A DNA stretch of 64,000 nt from Apostichopus japonicus. Taxonomy: Eukaryota > Echinodermata > Holothuroidea > Aspidochirotida > Stichopodidae. The notes beneath the pieces were generated by a model. It did not search any database, had not been told where the DNA came from, and saw nothing but the letters and a program-made list of their open reading frames with translations. Of this stretch, positions 14,201 to 27,700 are shown piece by piece (the first letter of the stretch is position 1; each line of letters begins with the position of its first letter). A program made the position numbers and the translations under genes. The stretch lies in contig NC_092570.1 of assembly GCF_037975245.1 (NCBI RefSeq), forward strand, positions 6,923,001 through 6,987,000, read 5' to 3'.

Positions 14201-15521
14201 TACAGGAGAAGTTGTTGAAAAGTGTCCAACAGAATGTATTGAGGTCTGCGAATGTCCCGAAGGTCAAAGTTTATCCGACGGAAAGTGTGTCCCTCTAGAA
14301 GAGTGCGGATGTGCTCTAGAAAGCGGAGGATATCTTCCAGTGAGTACAGATCACCGTTTGGCCTCACGCTGCTCATTTCCATAAATAAGTCAAAAAGAAC
14401 CATTGAGATCGAGAAATTGCGTTTCCAAACCAATTTCTGTTTGTTAGCTATATTATTAAGGACAACAATGAAGAAATTACAGTATAGGTCATACTTTTTC
14501 ATCTCTAGAAAGCAAAACCAGAGCTTTTAAAGAGAAGCAACGAAACAAGAATCTTTTGGTCTGGTGTGCAGTATTTGTGCTCTTATATTTCAGCTCCATG
14601 ATTTTGGGACAATGTTTTGCAAAAAAAAGTTTCAAGCTGGATTTTCACAGCTCTCAAATCTGGATTGAAGTTACAGATAAAAACAAGCAGATATGTTCCT
14701 GACTCTCTGCATGCATTAATTCTCTGTAATATCGAAAATTGTTGCATTTCTTGGAAAAGCTTATAAACTGAAGGCAATTTGTACATCATCACAAAATACT
14801 ATACTAAAGGAGTTTAACCCCTGATCGACCTTTTGAGAGGTTCTGTGGAGGGATAATTGCTTTATTATTAAAGAGACTTTTTTTTTTCTTCTTTTTTATT
14901 GGGGGGGGGGGGGAACGGGTTGTCTATGTTGAGCCAGAGAGTGGCTGGTAAGTGAAGCATTGTTACAATTGCACTGCATAGAAAGCAATAAACGAACCCT
15001 AAGTCAGGAGACAAAGAATTAGTTAGGGAGACATTTCACAATTTAAGCTACTTTTGTTATAAGGATACCAAGGCTAAGTTGGTGATTGAATTTGATTTTC
15101 AATCGCAAAAGCCAACGATTGTTGTAGTTGATCAATACAAGCACACATGTGAGGTGTACATTGTTACATGGAGTTAAAGAACAAAAGGTGGTTAATTTAA
15201 TTTATGTTTAATTTAATCGCATACTATTTATTGACCTTTGACTGCCACCCACACTTTTTTGTTAAGTTGATGCTTCCCACATAACTTCTCTTCATTTATT
15301 TTATCTTACATCTTTGTCTTTATTCTGTGTCCTCTAGTCTGGAGGAGAGGCCTTGGTAGATGGCTGCTCTCAGCTCTGTAGCTGCGAGGCCGGCCAACTG
15401 ACCTGCTCGGCTAGTAGTTGTCATGAGAATGCAGAGTGCGTAACCAAGGGTGGAGTCACAAAATGTTACTGCCAGGAAGGCTATGATGGAGATGGCCAGA
15501 CATGTAAACCTATTGGTAAGA

Positions 15522-15560
<39 letters not shown>

Positions 15561-15740
15561 TAGAGAGATAGATAGATAGACAGATAGACGGACAGATATA
15601 TAGACAGACAGATAGACAGACAGAAAGATAGATAGACAGACAGAAAGATAGACAGATTGATATACAGATAGATAGACAGACAGATATATAGACAGATAGA
15701 TAGACAGATAGATAGATAGACAGACAGATAGACAGACAGA

Positions 15741-15790
<50 letters not shown>

Positions 15791-18700
15791 TGTAAACCCT
15801 AATGAGAAACATTTTATTACATTGTTGAGTTTTTGCAGTTTCAAGTAATACTTATTGTCACGGACAAAATGATGTTGAATTTTATTTCTTTCTTAATTCC
15901 AAATTTTCCTGTAATGCAGGTGTTGAATAGCTTATATATCTTTGAGTTATTGGATTTTCGATAAATTGGTTGCAGAGTCGTTCAAACCTAAGTTTAGTCT
16001 AATTTGTGTCACAAAATCTGGCCAAAGGTTGAACTGCAATTACCATTGAAAGGTTTACAATAGTTACCATGGCTACTTGCACATGATTTAATGTGAAAAC
16101 CACTTCAAATTGAAGAGTGCACAAGTTACATTATTTAGGGAGAGAGTAAAATTTGATAGAAATTCTACTAGAATTACATCGTTTGTGTAAATACGATACA
16201 ACCGGTCAGCGACTTACATGATGTCTTTTCTGATCTATCCAGGTGACTGCGATTGCACAATTTGGGGTGATCCTCATCTCATTTCATTCGACAACGTGCC
16301 GTTCGACTTCCAGGGTGACTGCGAATACACTTTGCTCAAACCGTGCGGGGAGAGCGATTTACCAGACTTTGAGCTCATCGGAAACCTGTTCAAGGACTCT
16401 CCCAACGACAAATACTCGTACATCCGAGGGATGAGACTGGTGCTGGGAGGAAAGGTGTATGAACTACTCCACAAAGGGAAGGTCCTTGTGGATGGACTTG
16501 TAGAACCTCTGCCCTACAGAGATGAAGAAACCAATGTACAAATTACACCGATATCTACATATTTGGTGAGCATAATTGCAATAAAAGATTCGATTCTGTC
16601 TTTACATTTATCAAATGAGATTCATTCGTTATATCAGATTAAGAATTTAGAATACAGGGATTTTAGGAACTTGCTCATCCCCCACTCACTCACACCCACC
16701 CCCCCCCCCCATCCCCCACCCACCCCAACCGACATCCAAAGTAAAACCAGCTAGAAAAAGAAATTCAAATACAGATTCTCTTCCACCCCATGATTATGTA
16801 CTCATTCAGTATGTACCATTTTAGATGTTACATTGAATTTTATCACCAAACTTCTCATCTTCTGAGACTGCCAGAGCCTAAAAAGATGTTTAGTATTTGC
16901 ATATGTTGTTAATAAACATTCTGTACTATGATGATCTGTATGTGATTTCTGAGTCAATTTAATAGAATAAAGAATAACAATTAGTATACTACTCTCCAAG
17001 CCATGCCATTGCTCTTGCAGAGTAATTTCCCAGTTTCATCGCCAAATATCAAAAGTTCTGTACTGTGATGGTTAACTGTGATCTTGTCTCGTAGATCAGG
17101 GGTTCCCTAACTGGGGTGCATGAACCCCCAGGGGGTGCGTGAGTCCATCCCAGGGGGTTTGTGAAACGTTTCTGAAAGTCAAAACTAGATTACTTTTTGT
17201 TGAACTAAAATCTGATATATCATATCATTTAGTAATGTACAAAAGTGGTACCTATCGACAAACTCTTTTCGCGTTCCATACGCATATGTTGCCATAGTAG
17301 TATAGTACCGTGTGCATATGATAAAAAAAACAGGAGCATCTGTCTCATCATGTGTGATGGGTGATCGGTGCTTGATACAATTCCTGACCTGATCTTGAAG
17401 TTTCCATAAAAAAATATTTGTGCATCTTTTGTTTTTGTTCATTCCAATATTACACTATGAACTTGACCTTTAACAAAGCACTGTTATATGTATTATAGTA
17501 TAAGAAAGACTCAGATCGTGTCTCGAGAAGTTGGGGGGTTAGTGGACAACTCTGACATCCACAGGGGGTTCGTGGGGGGGGGATAAAGTTAGGGAAACCC
17601 TGTCGTAGATGGTACTTTCAACTTTCTGTTTCTCTACAGTCACTCACCACCGACTTTGGCCTTTCAGTCGTCTGGACCGGCAACGATGCAACTAAAATTA
17701 CCGTTTCAAAGGAGAAATTCTTTGACGTTTCATGCGGCCTCTGTGGAACCTGCAATGATGTCAAAAGGGACGAGTTCTTATCAATAACAGGAGAACTTGT
17801 GAGTATAATTCCAACAGTAGAAGAGACCATAGGGTTTACTTAATCTCTTGTTATATTGAAACTGATAATGGTTGATGTTAATCTCGAACCTACTAAAGAA
17901 ACATCGGAGAGACATTTAAGGAAGAATTATTGATCTTAATAATTGAATTGTTGATTATTCAACAATACCATGAATCATCAAACTAACATGAGACTTATAT
18001 TCAATATTTGTCCCACCCGTCAGATACCACCTCCTGAACACTCACACACATATGAACGTGCACACATGCCCAGACAGACAGCTGAAATTATATAGAAAGC
18101 ATTCAATATGTTAGTTTACAGAGAAAGTTATTATAGTAAACAAATAGATGTCATAATTATGTCTCTTTGTAAAACGTAGTCCTTGATACTAGAATCGACT
18201 GTAAAGTTAATGAATTGCAGCTGAGAAAATACAAGCTTTTATCGTTTCAATACAGAAGTGAAACAAGTGCATGCATGTTTGAACCACTTTAAGTTGGTTT
18301 GATTTCAAAGTACTTTATAATACTGAACAATGAACATATATATTACACCTCAGCCACTTTGATGCAAACATAATTGGTATTCTGAATATGATCAGGTATA
18401 TAGAGAGGTAACGAAATAATGTTCTTGACTTGTAGATGATGTCAAAAAATCCATTATGCTATATATTTACAGGTTTTGAAAGCAAATGCATATAAACAAA
18501 AAGGAAAGTCCTAATTTTGAAATTAAAATAAGGACTCTTTTGTGATGTAGTACTACAGAGTGTTAAATGTAGGTAGATTGATGAACCAAGACTACAATTT
18601 AGACATTTTTCAATTTTTATTTAATTTTAAAAGCTGAGTAATCCAATTGATTTTGGTAACTCTTGGAAGACTGGAGACAGGCAGTGTGTAGATACACCTG

Positions 18701-21700
18701 AAGAGATCATTTGCCCGGTCGGAGGAGAGGCAGAAACTGAAGCTAAGAATGCCTGTAATGCTATCATTGATCCATTCGGTGAGTAGAAGTATGACTGTAA
18801 TGCTATCATTGATCCATTAGGTGAGTAGCAGTATGGCTGTAATACTATCATTGATCCAGTAGGTGAGTAGCAGTATGGCTGTAATGCTATGATTGATCCA
18901 TTAGGTGAGTAGAAGTATGGCTGTAATGCTATGATTGATCCATTAGGTGAGTAGAAGTATGGCTGTAATGCTATGATTGATCCATTAGGTGAGTAGAAGT
19001 ATGGCTGTAATGCTATGATTGATCCATTAGGTGAGTAGAAGTATGGCTGTAATGCTATGATTAATCCATTAGGTGAGTAGAAGTATGGCTGTAATGCTAT
19101 CATTGATCCATTAGGTGAGTAGCAGTATGGCTGTAATGTTATCATTGCTCCAGTAGGTGAGTAACAGTATGGCTGTAATGCTATGATTGATCCATTAGGT
19201 GAGTAGAAGTATGGCTGTTATGCTATGATTGAACCGTTTGGTGAATGGAAGTATAAGTAATTATGAATATGTTTGATAATTTACAAGTTGTCTCTTGTTT
19301 TTTTTGAAAGGTGCTCTCGCTGTTTGCCATGACTTTGTGGATCCCACACCTTTCTATGATGCCTGCGTCTACGACGTCTGTGCGAGCGAGGAAGGAGAAA
19401 ATTTATGCACTAACATGGATGAATATTCAAAGGCTTGTAGCGATGCGGGCGGTGTGAGTAATTTCTGGTGGAAGGATAGACCGGAGTGTCAACCAGGTAG
19501 GTCATTAGATTTAAACCAAAAACAACAACAAGTGTTTACATGGTTACGTATCCTGCCACCCAAATGCAGCTTACCAATATAAAATGTGTTAATGTTAACT
19601 ACTAGTAGCATTACTGTCACTAGCGATTTCAGAGATTTTTTACACCCTTACTGTCAGCTATTTCCTTAAAGGAGTATGAAATACCAGCATTAAACATGCA
19701 GATGTAGCTACTTTGTTGGTCAAAGAGAAACTATTGCATAAGTTTATACTTTCATTTGATTGGAACATGTCATTTCGAGCTAATTTCACCAATATTCTGC
19801 AGCATGGTAAATACATGATTAATAGTTTGTGATTGTTTCTAGGACAACGGATTACTTCGACTGGGATGAATCAATTGGGAAGGTTTATGAGAGCAGACCT
19901 CCCAGCGGAACCGTTAAAACTGACCTTTAAAAAACTTTCAGTTTATTTTGTTTGGGAGGTCTGTAAGAGGATTAAAATTGATATTTGTGTTTTTTATTGC
20001 TAGCTGAGGTGGGGATGCTGGGAGGGGATGAGGTGGAGGGACTACTCCGTTTCTAATCGACATGGGAGTAAATGGAAAAATTCTAAAAGAAAGGTGACCC
20101 ATTCAAGGACAAAGTATTTCTTCCTAGTAGAAACAAATAACAGATGTTTTCCCTGGAGTATTGTCTACTTGGTATCAACAAATCAAATCATTCATTACAA
20201 GCTAATCTTGATGTTCACTCTTCAAAGTGAGTTGTGGATCAAGATGTTGAATTTACTGACAGAGTACGGTAATTGTACTTCACAGACTGTGATACTAGTG
20301 ATGGATAACGCCTTTGTATATTACATCTTTCAGAGTGCCCGGATGGATCCATTTACATTCCTAGTTTCCCAGGATGTCCCCCTTCCTGCATTCACCCACA
20401 AGGTGACCCCACATGTCCTGGTTCCCTGCCTGTGTGCCTCTGTCAGTTTCCTGCGCTATACCACGATGGCGAGTGTGTAGAGGACTGCACCGGTTGCCGG
20501 TTGGAATCTGGAGCGTATGTGAAGGTAACCGACCTATTGTTTTACTTTCTATGTCTTTTTTGTCTTTCTTTCTTTTTTATGATTATTACTTTAAATTTCA
20601 AAATTTACCATTACCTTACCAATATCCCATTAGGCTTACCCCTAAAACTAGTGTGATCCTCCCTGCCTATACTGGGAGTAATTTTAAGTCCACCCTCTTG
20701 TGAGGGATAGCTGACAACATAACCAATCCATATGGTTCTTGTCTGTTTTGTTTTATATAAACTTTTATTGTTAACTCTGGAAATCAATATTTTGCACACA
20801 GTGTCACTTCAATGCTACAAATTGTAAAAAGAAATACATATTTTTGCTCCAGTTGCACTAAATTCTTCACAATATGTCTTTAACATACCTTAAGAGAATC
20901 GAAAATGAAAATGAAGAGAAAACGAGAAGTCTTTTTTTTTCTTATTCATTTAGTCCACCCAGGACCTGAATCTACAACCTCTGATACTAACTTCCATTAC
21001 TTCCAATGCCACACTCTTTATCAACTAAAACGTATAACACTGGTCTAGCGTGATTGTCTGACCATAATTTGGTGTTTAATCACTTCAGAAATAGTTCCTT
21101 TTGTAAAACCAATTTTTTTTTTTTTTTAAACTTAAGCCTGACCTTTGGGACAATTTCATCTGTTGCATCTTTTGTTTACTTTAAGGATGGCACTGTACAA
21201 GTCAATGAAGATTGTACAGAGAGCTGCACTTGTGTTGAAGGAGAATTACAGTGCGCACCCTTGGAGTGCCACGAGGCGGCCGAATGTGGAGTCAAGGGCG
21301 GTGTACGGGGATGTCAGTGCAAGGCAGGCTATACTGGAGACGGATTGACTTGTGTTGAAGGTGATCGTTTGTTCCCATCAGTAATTCTATTTTTAGGTGT
21401 TTTTCTATTCCTTCCTTTCTGTCTGTTTGAGTTGCTATTTAAGGAAGGCATGTGTGTGACTTGAGAGGAAAGGTTGTGCAGCACCACCCAAGTTCCCTGT
21501 TTTTGGCCAAAAACAGGGGAGATTGATGATCTACCTGAGCTGGTGATGCTAGCCATTCTGAATGCTCTTCTGCACAAAGTCATGACTAAACACACAGTGT
21601 ACTATTTCAATGGTCAAGCCAAACTTGTCCTTACACACAGGAAAGTAGTGCTTGCCATTAGTGCACTTGTGTTTACAATCATATGGTGACTGGTCAATGA

Positions 21701-24700
21701 ATTATGTGCACTCATGAATGAGGCCTAATGACAGTATTTGGGTAGTTTATGCTATCAGGTAACAAATTATTAATGCTAAAGTGAATTTGAGGAGGACTGT
21801 TTTTCTATAGGCAGGCTTGTCCATCATGTAACTATTTGTCGCATGACAAGAATTTGAAAAAAATTATTCTCATTCCTTTGCTGTTCTTACTCAGTAAATT
21901 CTTGCTCAGTGAGCTGTTCTGTCATCTGTTTACTCTACAAATATTAGGAATTTCAGAGTGAGATAAAAAGAAAGATGGTGTGATAATAAGTTGTTTCAAT
22001 AACTTGGAGGAGAGAAACCAACATTTCAATTCTCATTTGTTAAATCAATCTAGCTGCCTGTGAGTGCACTGCCTGGGGTGACCCTCACTACGTCACCTTC
22101 GATGGTGCCCGGTACGACTTCCAAGGAGATTGCGAGTACGTCCTGATGGAGAGATGTACCGAAGATGAGAATGACCCGATTGAACCCTTCGAGGTCATCG
22201 CGAACAATCTCAAGATAAAGCCAACAGACTTGGTATCATACACAAGAGCGGTGCGTCTTGAAACGAGGGGCAAAACCTACGAGATCCAAGACGATGGCAC
22301 AGTATTTATAGACGGTATCCAAGAACCCTTACCGTACAAGGACAACGTTGTGACCGTACAGCGGCTGTTACCGAACAAAGTAGTAAGTTATGGCTTGATT
22401 TCTTAAAATGTAATAAATGTTTGGAGCATTCAAAACTTTTTTACCAGAGGCGACTGAAGATGAACAATTATGAGGAATAGCAAGTTAAGACATAACACAC
22501 CACAGGACTTTCATGGTAAAATGTAATGTAAAATGTAATAAATGTTTGGAGCATTCAAAACTTTTTTACCAGAGGCGACTGAAGATGAACAATTATGAGG
22601 AATAGCAAGTTAAGACATAACACACCACAGGACTTTCATGGTAATGGTTTAATATTTACTATCCAATCCAACATCAAACCACTTTTCTATTCTTCCCATT
22701 TTAGACCTTTCCCTTAACACTTTCCCTATATATAAATTTGCCTTATATGTCTCCTCCATGTACCCCTCCTCCATATAAACCTTGCCCCCCTTGTGACCGA
22801 TCCTCTTTAGCGCCCTTTTCCCTCGTAATCTAGACATGCTTCTTTGCTCTTTATCTAGGTGATTGACACCAACTTCCAGCTGTCTATCATGTATAACAGT
22901 CCTGCTGGAGTTAAAGTCAAAGCCTTCCACGACACCCACTTAGGAAAGACTTGCGGTCTGTGCGGTACCTGCAACAAGGATCCCAGTGATGAATTTCAAC
23001 TACCGTCAGGAGATATGGTCAGTATAATGTACACTTTACAGGCATGAGCTTTTTTCGTGATTTCTTTTCTACCGCGGGACAAAAACTTTTATCCTAACAC
23101 ACTGCAGCATACGCAAACTGGAGCCTATACCGCAATTTTTGCAAAGTTCTGTGATTTTGTTTTTTATCCCAGGCTCATCCCTGACTTAAAAGCGAGACAG
23201 TATTGCCCTTGGTTGTCATGGCAGCCATGCTAGAATGCAGGAATGTAGTAATTCAAGTACAAGCAAATAGGACCTTTCCCCACCGGCCCACACCCCTCCC
23301 TCAAAAAACCCAAAAAAGAAACATCTTCTAGAAAGATCAAGTTACCATTCCCAAATTCTCTTTCTACTCTTTGCCTGAACAGGCCGTGATATTTTGACTG
23401 ATGCGATCGCAAAATGTGGCTTTCATTAAACCCATTCAACCCAAAGCTCTCTAATTAAACCCATTCAAATAACTTTTATCAACGTTCAGAATCCAGAAAC
23501 AGGGCCACGTTGGACTTTATCACAATCTGAATACATACACTTGAATAGCGTTATTCATAAAACTTGTGTTAAAGTAAGTTGGCCTGACGTTTCAATCCTA
23601 GCAGGATCTTCTTCAGAGGCTAAATGACAATTAACAGGAACAGAAGGGACAAAAACATGCACAGAATACAGACAGGTTAATGAGCAGGGTTAACACAAAG
23701 AAATAGATATAAGGGGATTTGTAGACAAGGGATGGAGAGAAGAAAGAAAGAAACCAACAGGGGAAGAGGAGAGGTAGGAGAAAAAGTAGGTAGAAGAATT
23801 CATTAAACTTGTTAATACATTTTCACAAAGGCAACCAATGCTGTCGAATTTGCCAATGCCTGGTCAAATGGTGGTAGAACTTGTATTGAGGATGAAGGAG
23901 AGGAACCCTGTAAAGAAGGCTCAGAAGACAAGAAAAATGCCGAAGACAGCTGTAGCGTCTTAACCTCTGTCTCGGGTAAGTCGAATGAAAATTCCCTCAA
24001 TTTAGAGACATATAGATGTATGTATTTTAGATCCTCCTGCAAGCAGGAACTCGCGAAGAAGCCATGCATCATTGGCTTATCAAAGCCGCAAGCTGACCAA
24101 AGTCAGTCTCTTACATTCATATTTAACGTCCATGATTATGAATTGTCAATTGTCAGCAACTCTGTAACTGGACGACATATATTAATCTTGGAGTGACTCA
24201 AACTGGGGACCTTATGATTGAAAGGCACCGGCAGTAACCACTGAGCTAAACACTCCTTAGATGGTATTTTCCAGCCCCATCAATTGACTAGAAACATTCC
24301 TTCTTATTGTCTGACCGACTTGTTTATTTATTTATTTATTTGTTTGTTTGTTTGTAATCTGAGCGATTAAAGTCTTCCATTTTCATAGACCACTGCATCG
24401 ACTCAGTTCTCCGTTAGTGTCTTTGGAGGCATCCTCATTAACTTTAAGTAGATAAACTGACATCGTCTGAGTCATTCAAGCTGATAATCCAGTACCCTAT
24501 AGTCTAGAGAGATCAGCATCTCATTTTTAATACAATGGACCATGGATAGGTGTGAGTTCATTGATGTTGTAGTATGTAGTATCACTTACAGTAATGAGAT
24601 AATATGCTATAGTAACCAATCCAGCGTGTGTGCACAGAGTGCCAAGCCATTATGTAATGAAGAGGATATCAAAGCAAGGAAAGAATGATCATGTGACACC

Positions 24701-27700
24701 TGAGCTTTGACCATTTTACCCCCGGGGGTGTTTTCTTAGGTATCGTTGTAATGACGTAGTGTACGTAATGATATGTCTAGGGCTCTTTTGTATAGTATCT
24801 TCGTTACGCTCACCCCGACACTGAACTTTATCTTTCACAATGGACAGGTCCGTTTGCAGAGTGCCGCGCCATCTTGGATCCCTCTGCCATATTCGACGCT
24901 TGTTCAGTGGACGTTTGTGTCACGACCGACAAAGCCGAAGCCCTCTGCACCAATCTGAGAGTCTACGCTAGGGCCTGTCTAGATGCAGGCGGGGATCCTG
25001 GAAACTGGTGGGAGACTGTCCCAGAGTGTGGTAAGGTTTAACTTGTGTCCAAGAAAGTCCAACCAACTTCAACAAAAACAATAGTTCACCATTCCACAAA
25101 ATGAAGAAATCTGTTGAATATGCTCAAAGTTGCACTATGCATGAGCTACCTGGTTAAAATATTAAGAATTATACAATATTATTATTGTTATAATTTATTT
25201 CATAAATTGCGTCTTGCATTGTCTAACAACATATCCTGAGGATGTACTGATAAACATAGATCACTGTCTAGCTAATACTTATAAACGCTGCCATCGTAGC
25301 AGCATTTAACGCATAAAAATTGACGGTTTTGGTGACATATTTTTTTCCTCATTCCTTCTTCGCTTTGCCATCCTTGTGAATGTATGGTTTCTGCTAGCCT
25401 GAGACATACTTATTTATAGTTTTGTATTTTGCATCTGATTATCTTATGGTTCCTTGATTGTTATATTTATATGTATGTATTTTATATATATATGTCTTAC
25501 ATATATGTATGTATTGTATGTATGTATCGGTTGAACTCGTACTGTTGTCTCAGAACCAACATTTTCTATTGACACTGTTTTAATATGATCCTTTAGGATC
25601 ACCCTGTGAACTAAGCCACTTGTGCTTCTGGGTTAGAACCAAGTTGTCATATTACTCATAATTCTGTTTCAAAACCCAGCATGTTTTATTGACACTGTTA
25701 ATGAAACCTTGTCGGTCAATCTGTTGACCCATGCATAATCTATTCCAGAACTGTTTTGTTCTACGTTCTTTGATCCAAGTGGGAAACCAGCTTGTCCAAT
25801 TTGAGATATTTTTATGAACCATCATATCAGCCCGTAATGAACAACTCCTGCTTATTCCAGAACCACCTTGCCCTGTCGATATGGTGTACGATCCTTGCGG
25901 ATCAGCCTGTCAACCTACGTGTGCTGGAGAGTTAGCTGATGACTGTAAGTTCCAGTGTGAGGAAGTCTGCGTTTGTCCCGAGGGTCTGATGCTAGATGTA
26001 GATAGATGTGTACCGGAAGCAGAATGTGGCTGTAAACTACCAACTGGAGGATATATTCAGGTAGTTATGTCAAACTTTATTCCTCTGACTGGTACCCCAT
26101 AAGACTGTACCCTGCCCCACCATCCCCCCCCCACCTCCCAACATCCTCCTCCACAATCACACACCCATGGCACTTCATATATGAACTGTAAGAAAAGGAA
26201 ACAGCACATTTCTCAAAGGTATGATACAAGATCTAAAGCCACAATTGTTAGATATAGTTCTCTGACTTATACCATTACAGTGGTTACTTGCTGCTGGAAT
26301 TTTGGGGTAACAAAACTTCAATGAAATTGTACATTCAGGATGAATTTAATATTCCTGTCAATTTCTCCTTTACCTGTCTCCCCATAAGAATTGCATTCTG
26401 TGTTTCAGACTTGTGGCATGTTGATGCTGTTAAACATCAGTTGATTTGGAAATGAGAGCATTTTATTTCTCTTTTCATATAAGAAAAAAAAAGTCTTTTG
26501 TAATGATATTTTTTCTTCAATCTACAAGGACTATATCTCTAAATATGCGTGGCACATCAAAGTTTTGTATTTGCATTTAGAAGAACACTGAAGTTTGATT
26601 ACGTTGCTTGAAGTGACGATCTGTGGATCCCTGAATCACCTCTAATGTGTAGTGACAAATTCTTTTATTCTGTTTACAGATAAAGTGACAAATTCTTTTG
26701 TTTGTTTACAGATAAAATGACAAATTCTTTTATTCTGCTTACAGATAAAATGACAAATTCTTCTATTCTGTTTACAGATAAAATGACAAATTCTTTTATT
26801 CTGTTTACGGATAAAGTTAAAATTCTTTGCTTCTGTTTACGGATAAAGTGACAAATTATTTGCTTCTGTTTACAGCAAGGTGAAGAGGTGATGAATGAGG
26901 ACTGCAGCGAGGTCTGTCGTTGTACGGAGACGGGATTAGAATGCTCAGCAAACACCTGTCCTAGTAAAGCCACATGTGATGTGAAGAACGGAATCAGGAA
27001 TTGCTACTGCCCTGACCAATATGTAATGAAAGATGGCACATGTGAAAGAGGTAGGTGTAGGTTAATTGCAGGTTAGCATTAACCTTTACATGGTGAAAAG
27101 GATGGTACATATGGAAAAGTAGGTGTAAGTTAAATGCAGGCGAAAAGTACCTGTGAATGATGGAAGAGGCAGGTGTTGGTTAAATGCAGATGAAAAGGAC
27201 ATGTGTATGGTGGAAGATGGTACATGTGAATGAAGTAGGTGTAGGATAAATGCAGGTGACCATTACCTGTTACATGGTGAAGGATGTGACATATGGAAAA
27301 GGTAGGTGTAGGTTAAATGCAGGTGACAAGTACATGTGAATGGTGGAAGATTGAACATGTGAAAGAAGTAGGTGTAGGTTAAATGTAGGTGATGGCTATT
27401 ACCTGTTATATGGTGAAGGATGGTACATATGGAAAAGTTAAGTGTAGGTTAAATGCAGGTGAATATTACCTGTAAATGGTGAAAGGTCATATGTTTAAAA
27501 GAGGGAAATGTAGGTAGGTAACAGACTGCGACTTGGTAACCTTTTTTCTTCCTTTTATCTTCTTTATCTTAACTGAAAGTCTGAAAGCTGAGCTCACAAT
27601 GTTTGCCTTTCCTATTTTAAAGATTTTCCAGGATTAAGCAGTTTTTCGGTTTTTCATATCATTGTGAACATGAAGACAAAAATTATATCTTACAACTAAC

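Noticed and set aside
15320-15844. Long minus-strand frames rich in Leu, Ser, Val and Tyr
   Set aside because: Pure translation of the GACA/GATA microsatellite; no stop arises because of the repeat period.
17185-17442. Transposase gene inside the hAT element
   Set aside because: The 85-codon frame has no recognisable hAT or BED features, and the element is only 506 bp long.
18627-19145. 172-aa minus-strand protein with PYFYSPNGS repeats
   Set aside because: Antisense of the 42-bp splice-site repeat, whose length is a multiple of three.
19894-19964. 10-bp inverted repeat AGACCTCCCA/TGGGAGGTCT as a structured RNA
   Set aside because: The loop of about 50 bases and isolated intronic location give no sign of function.
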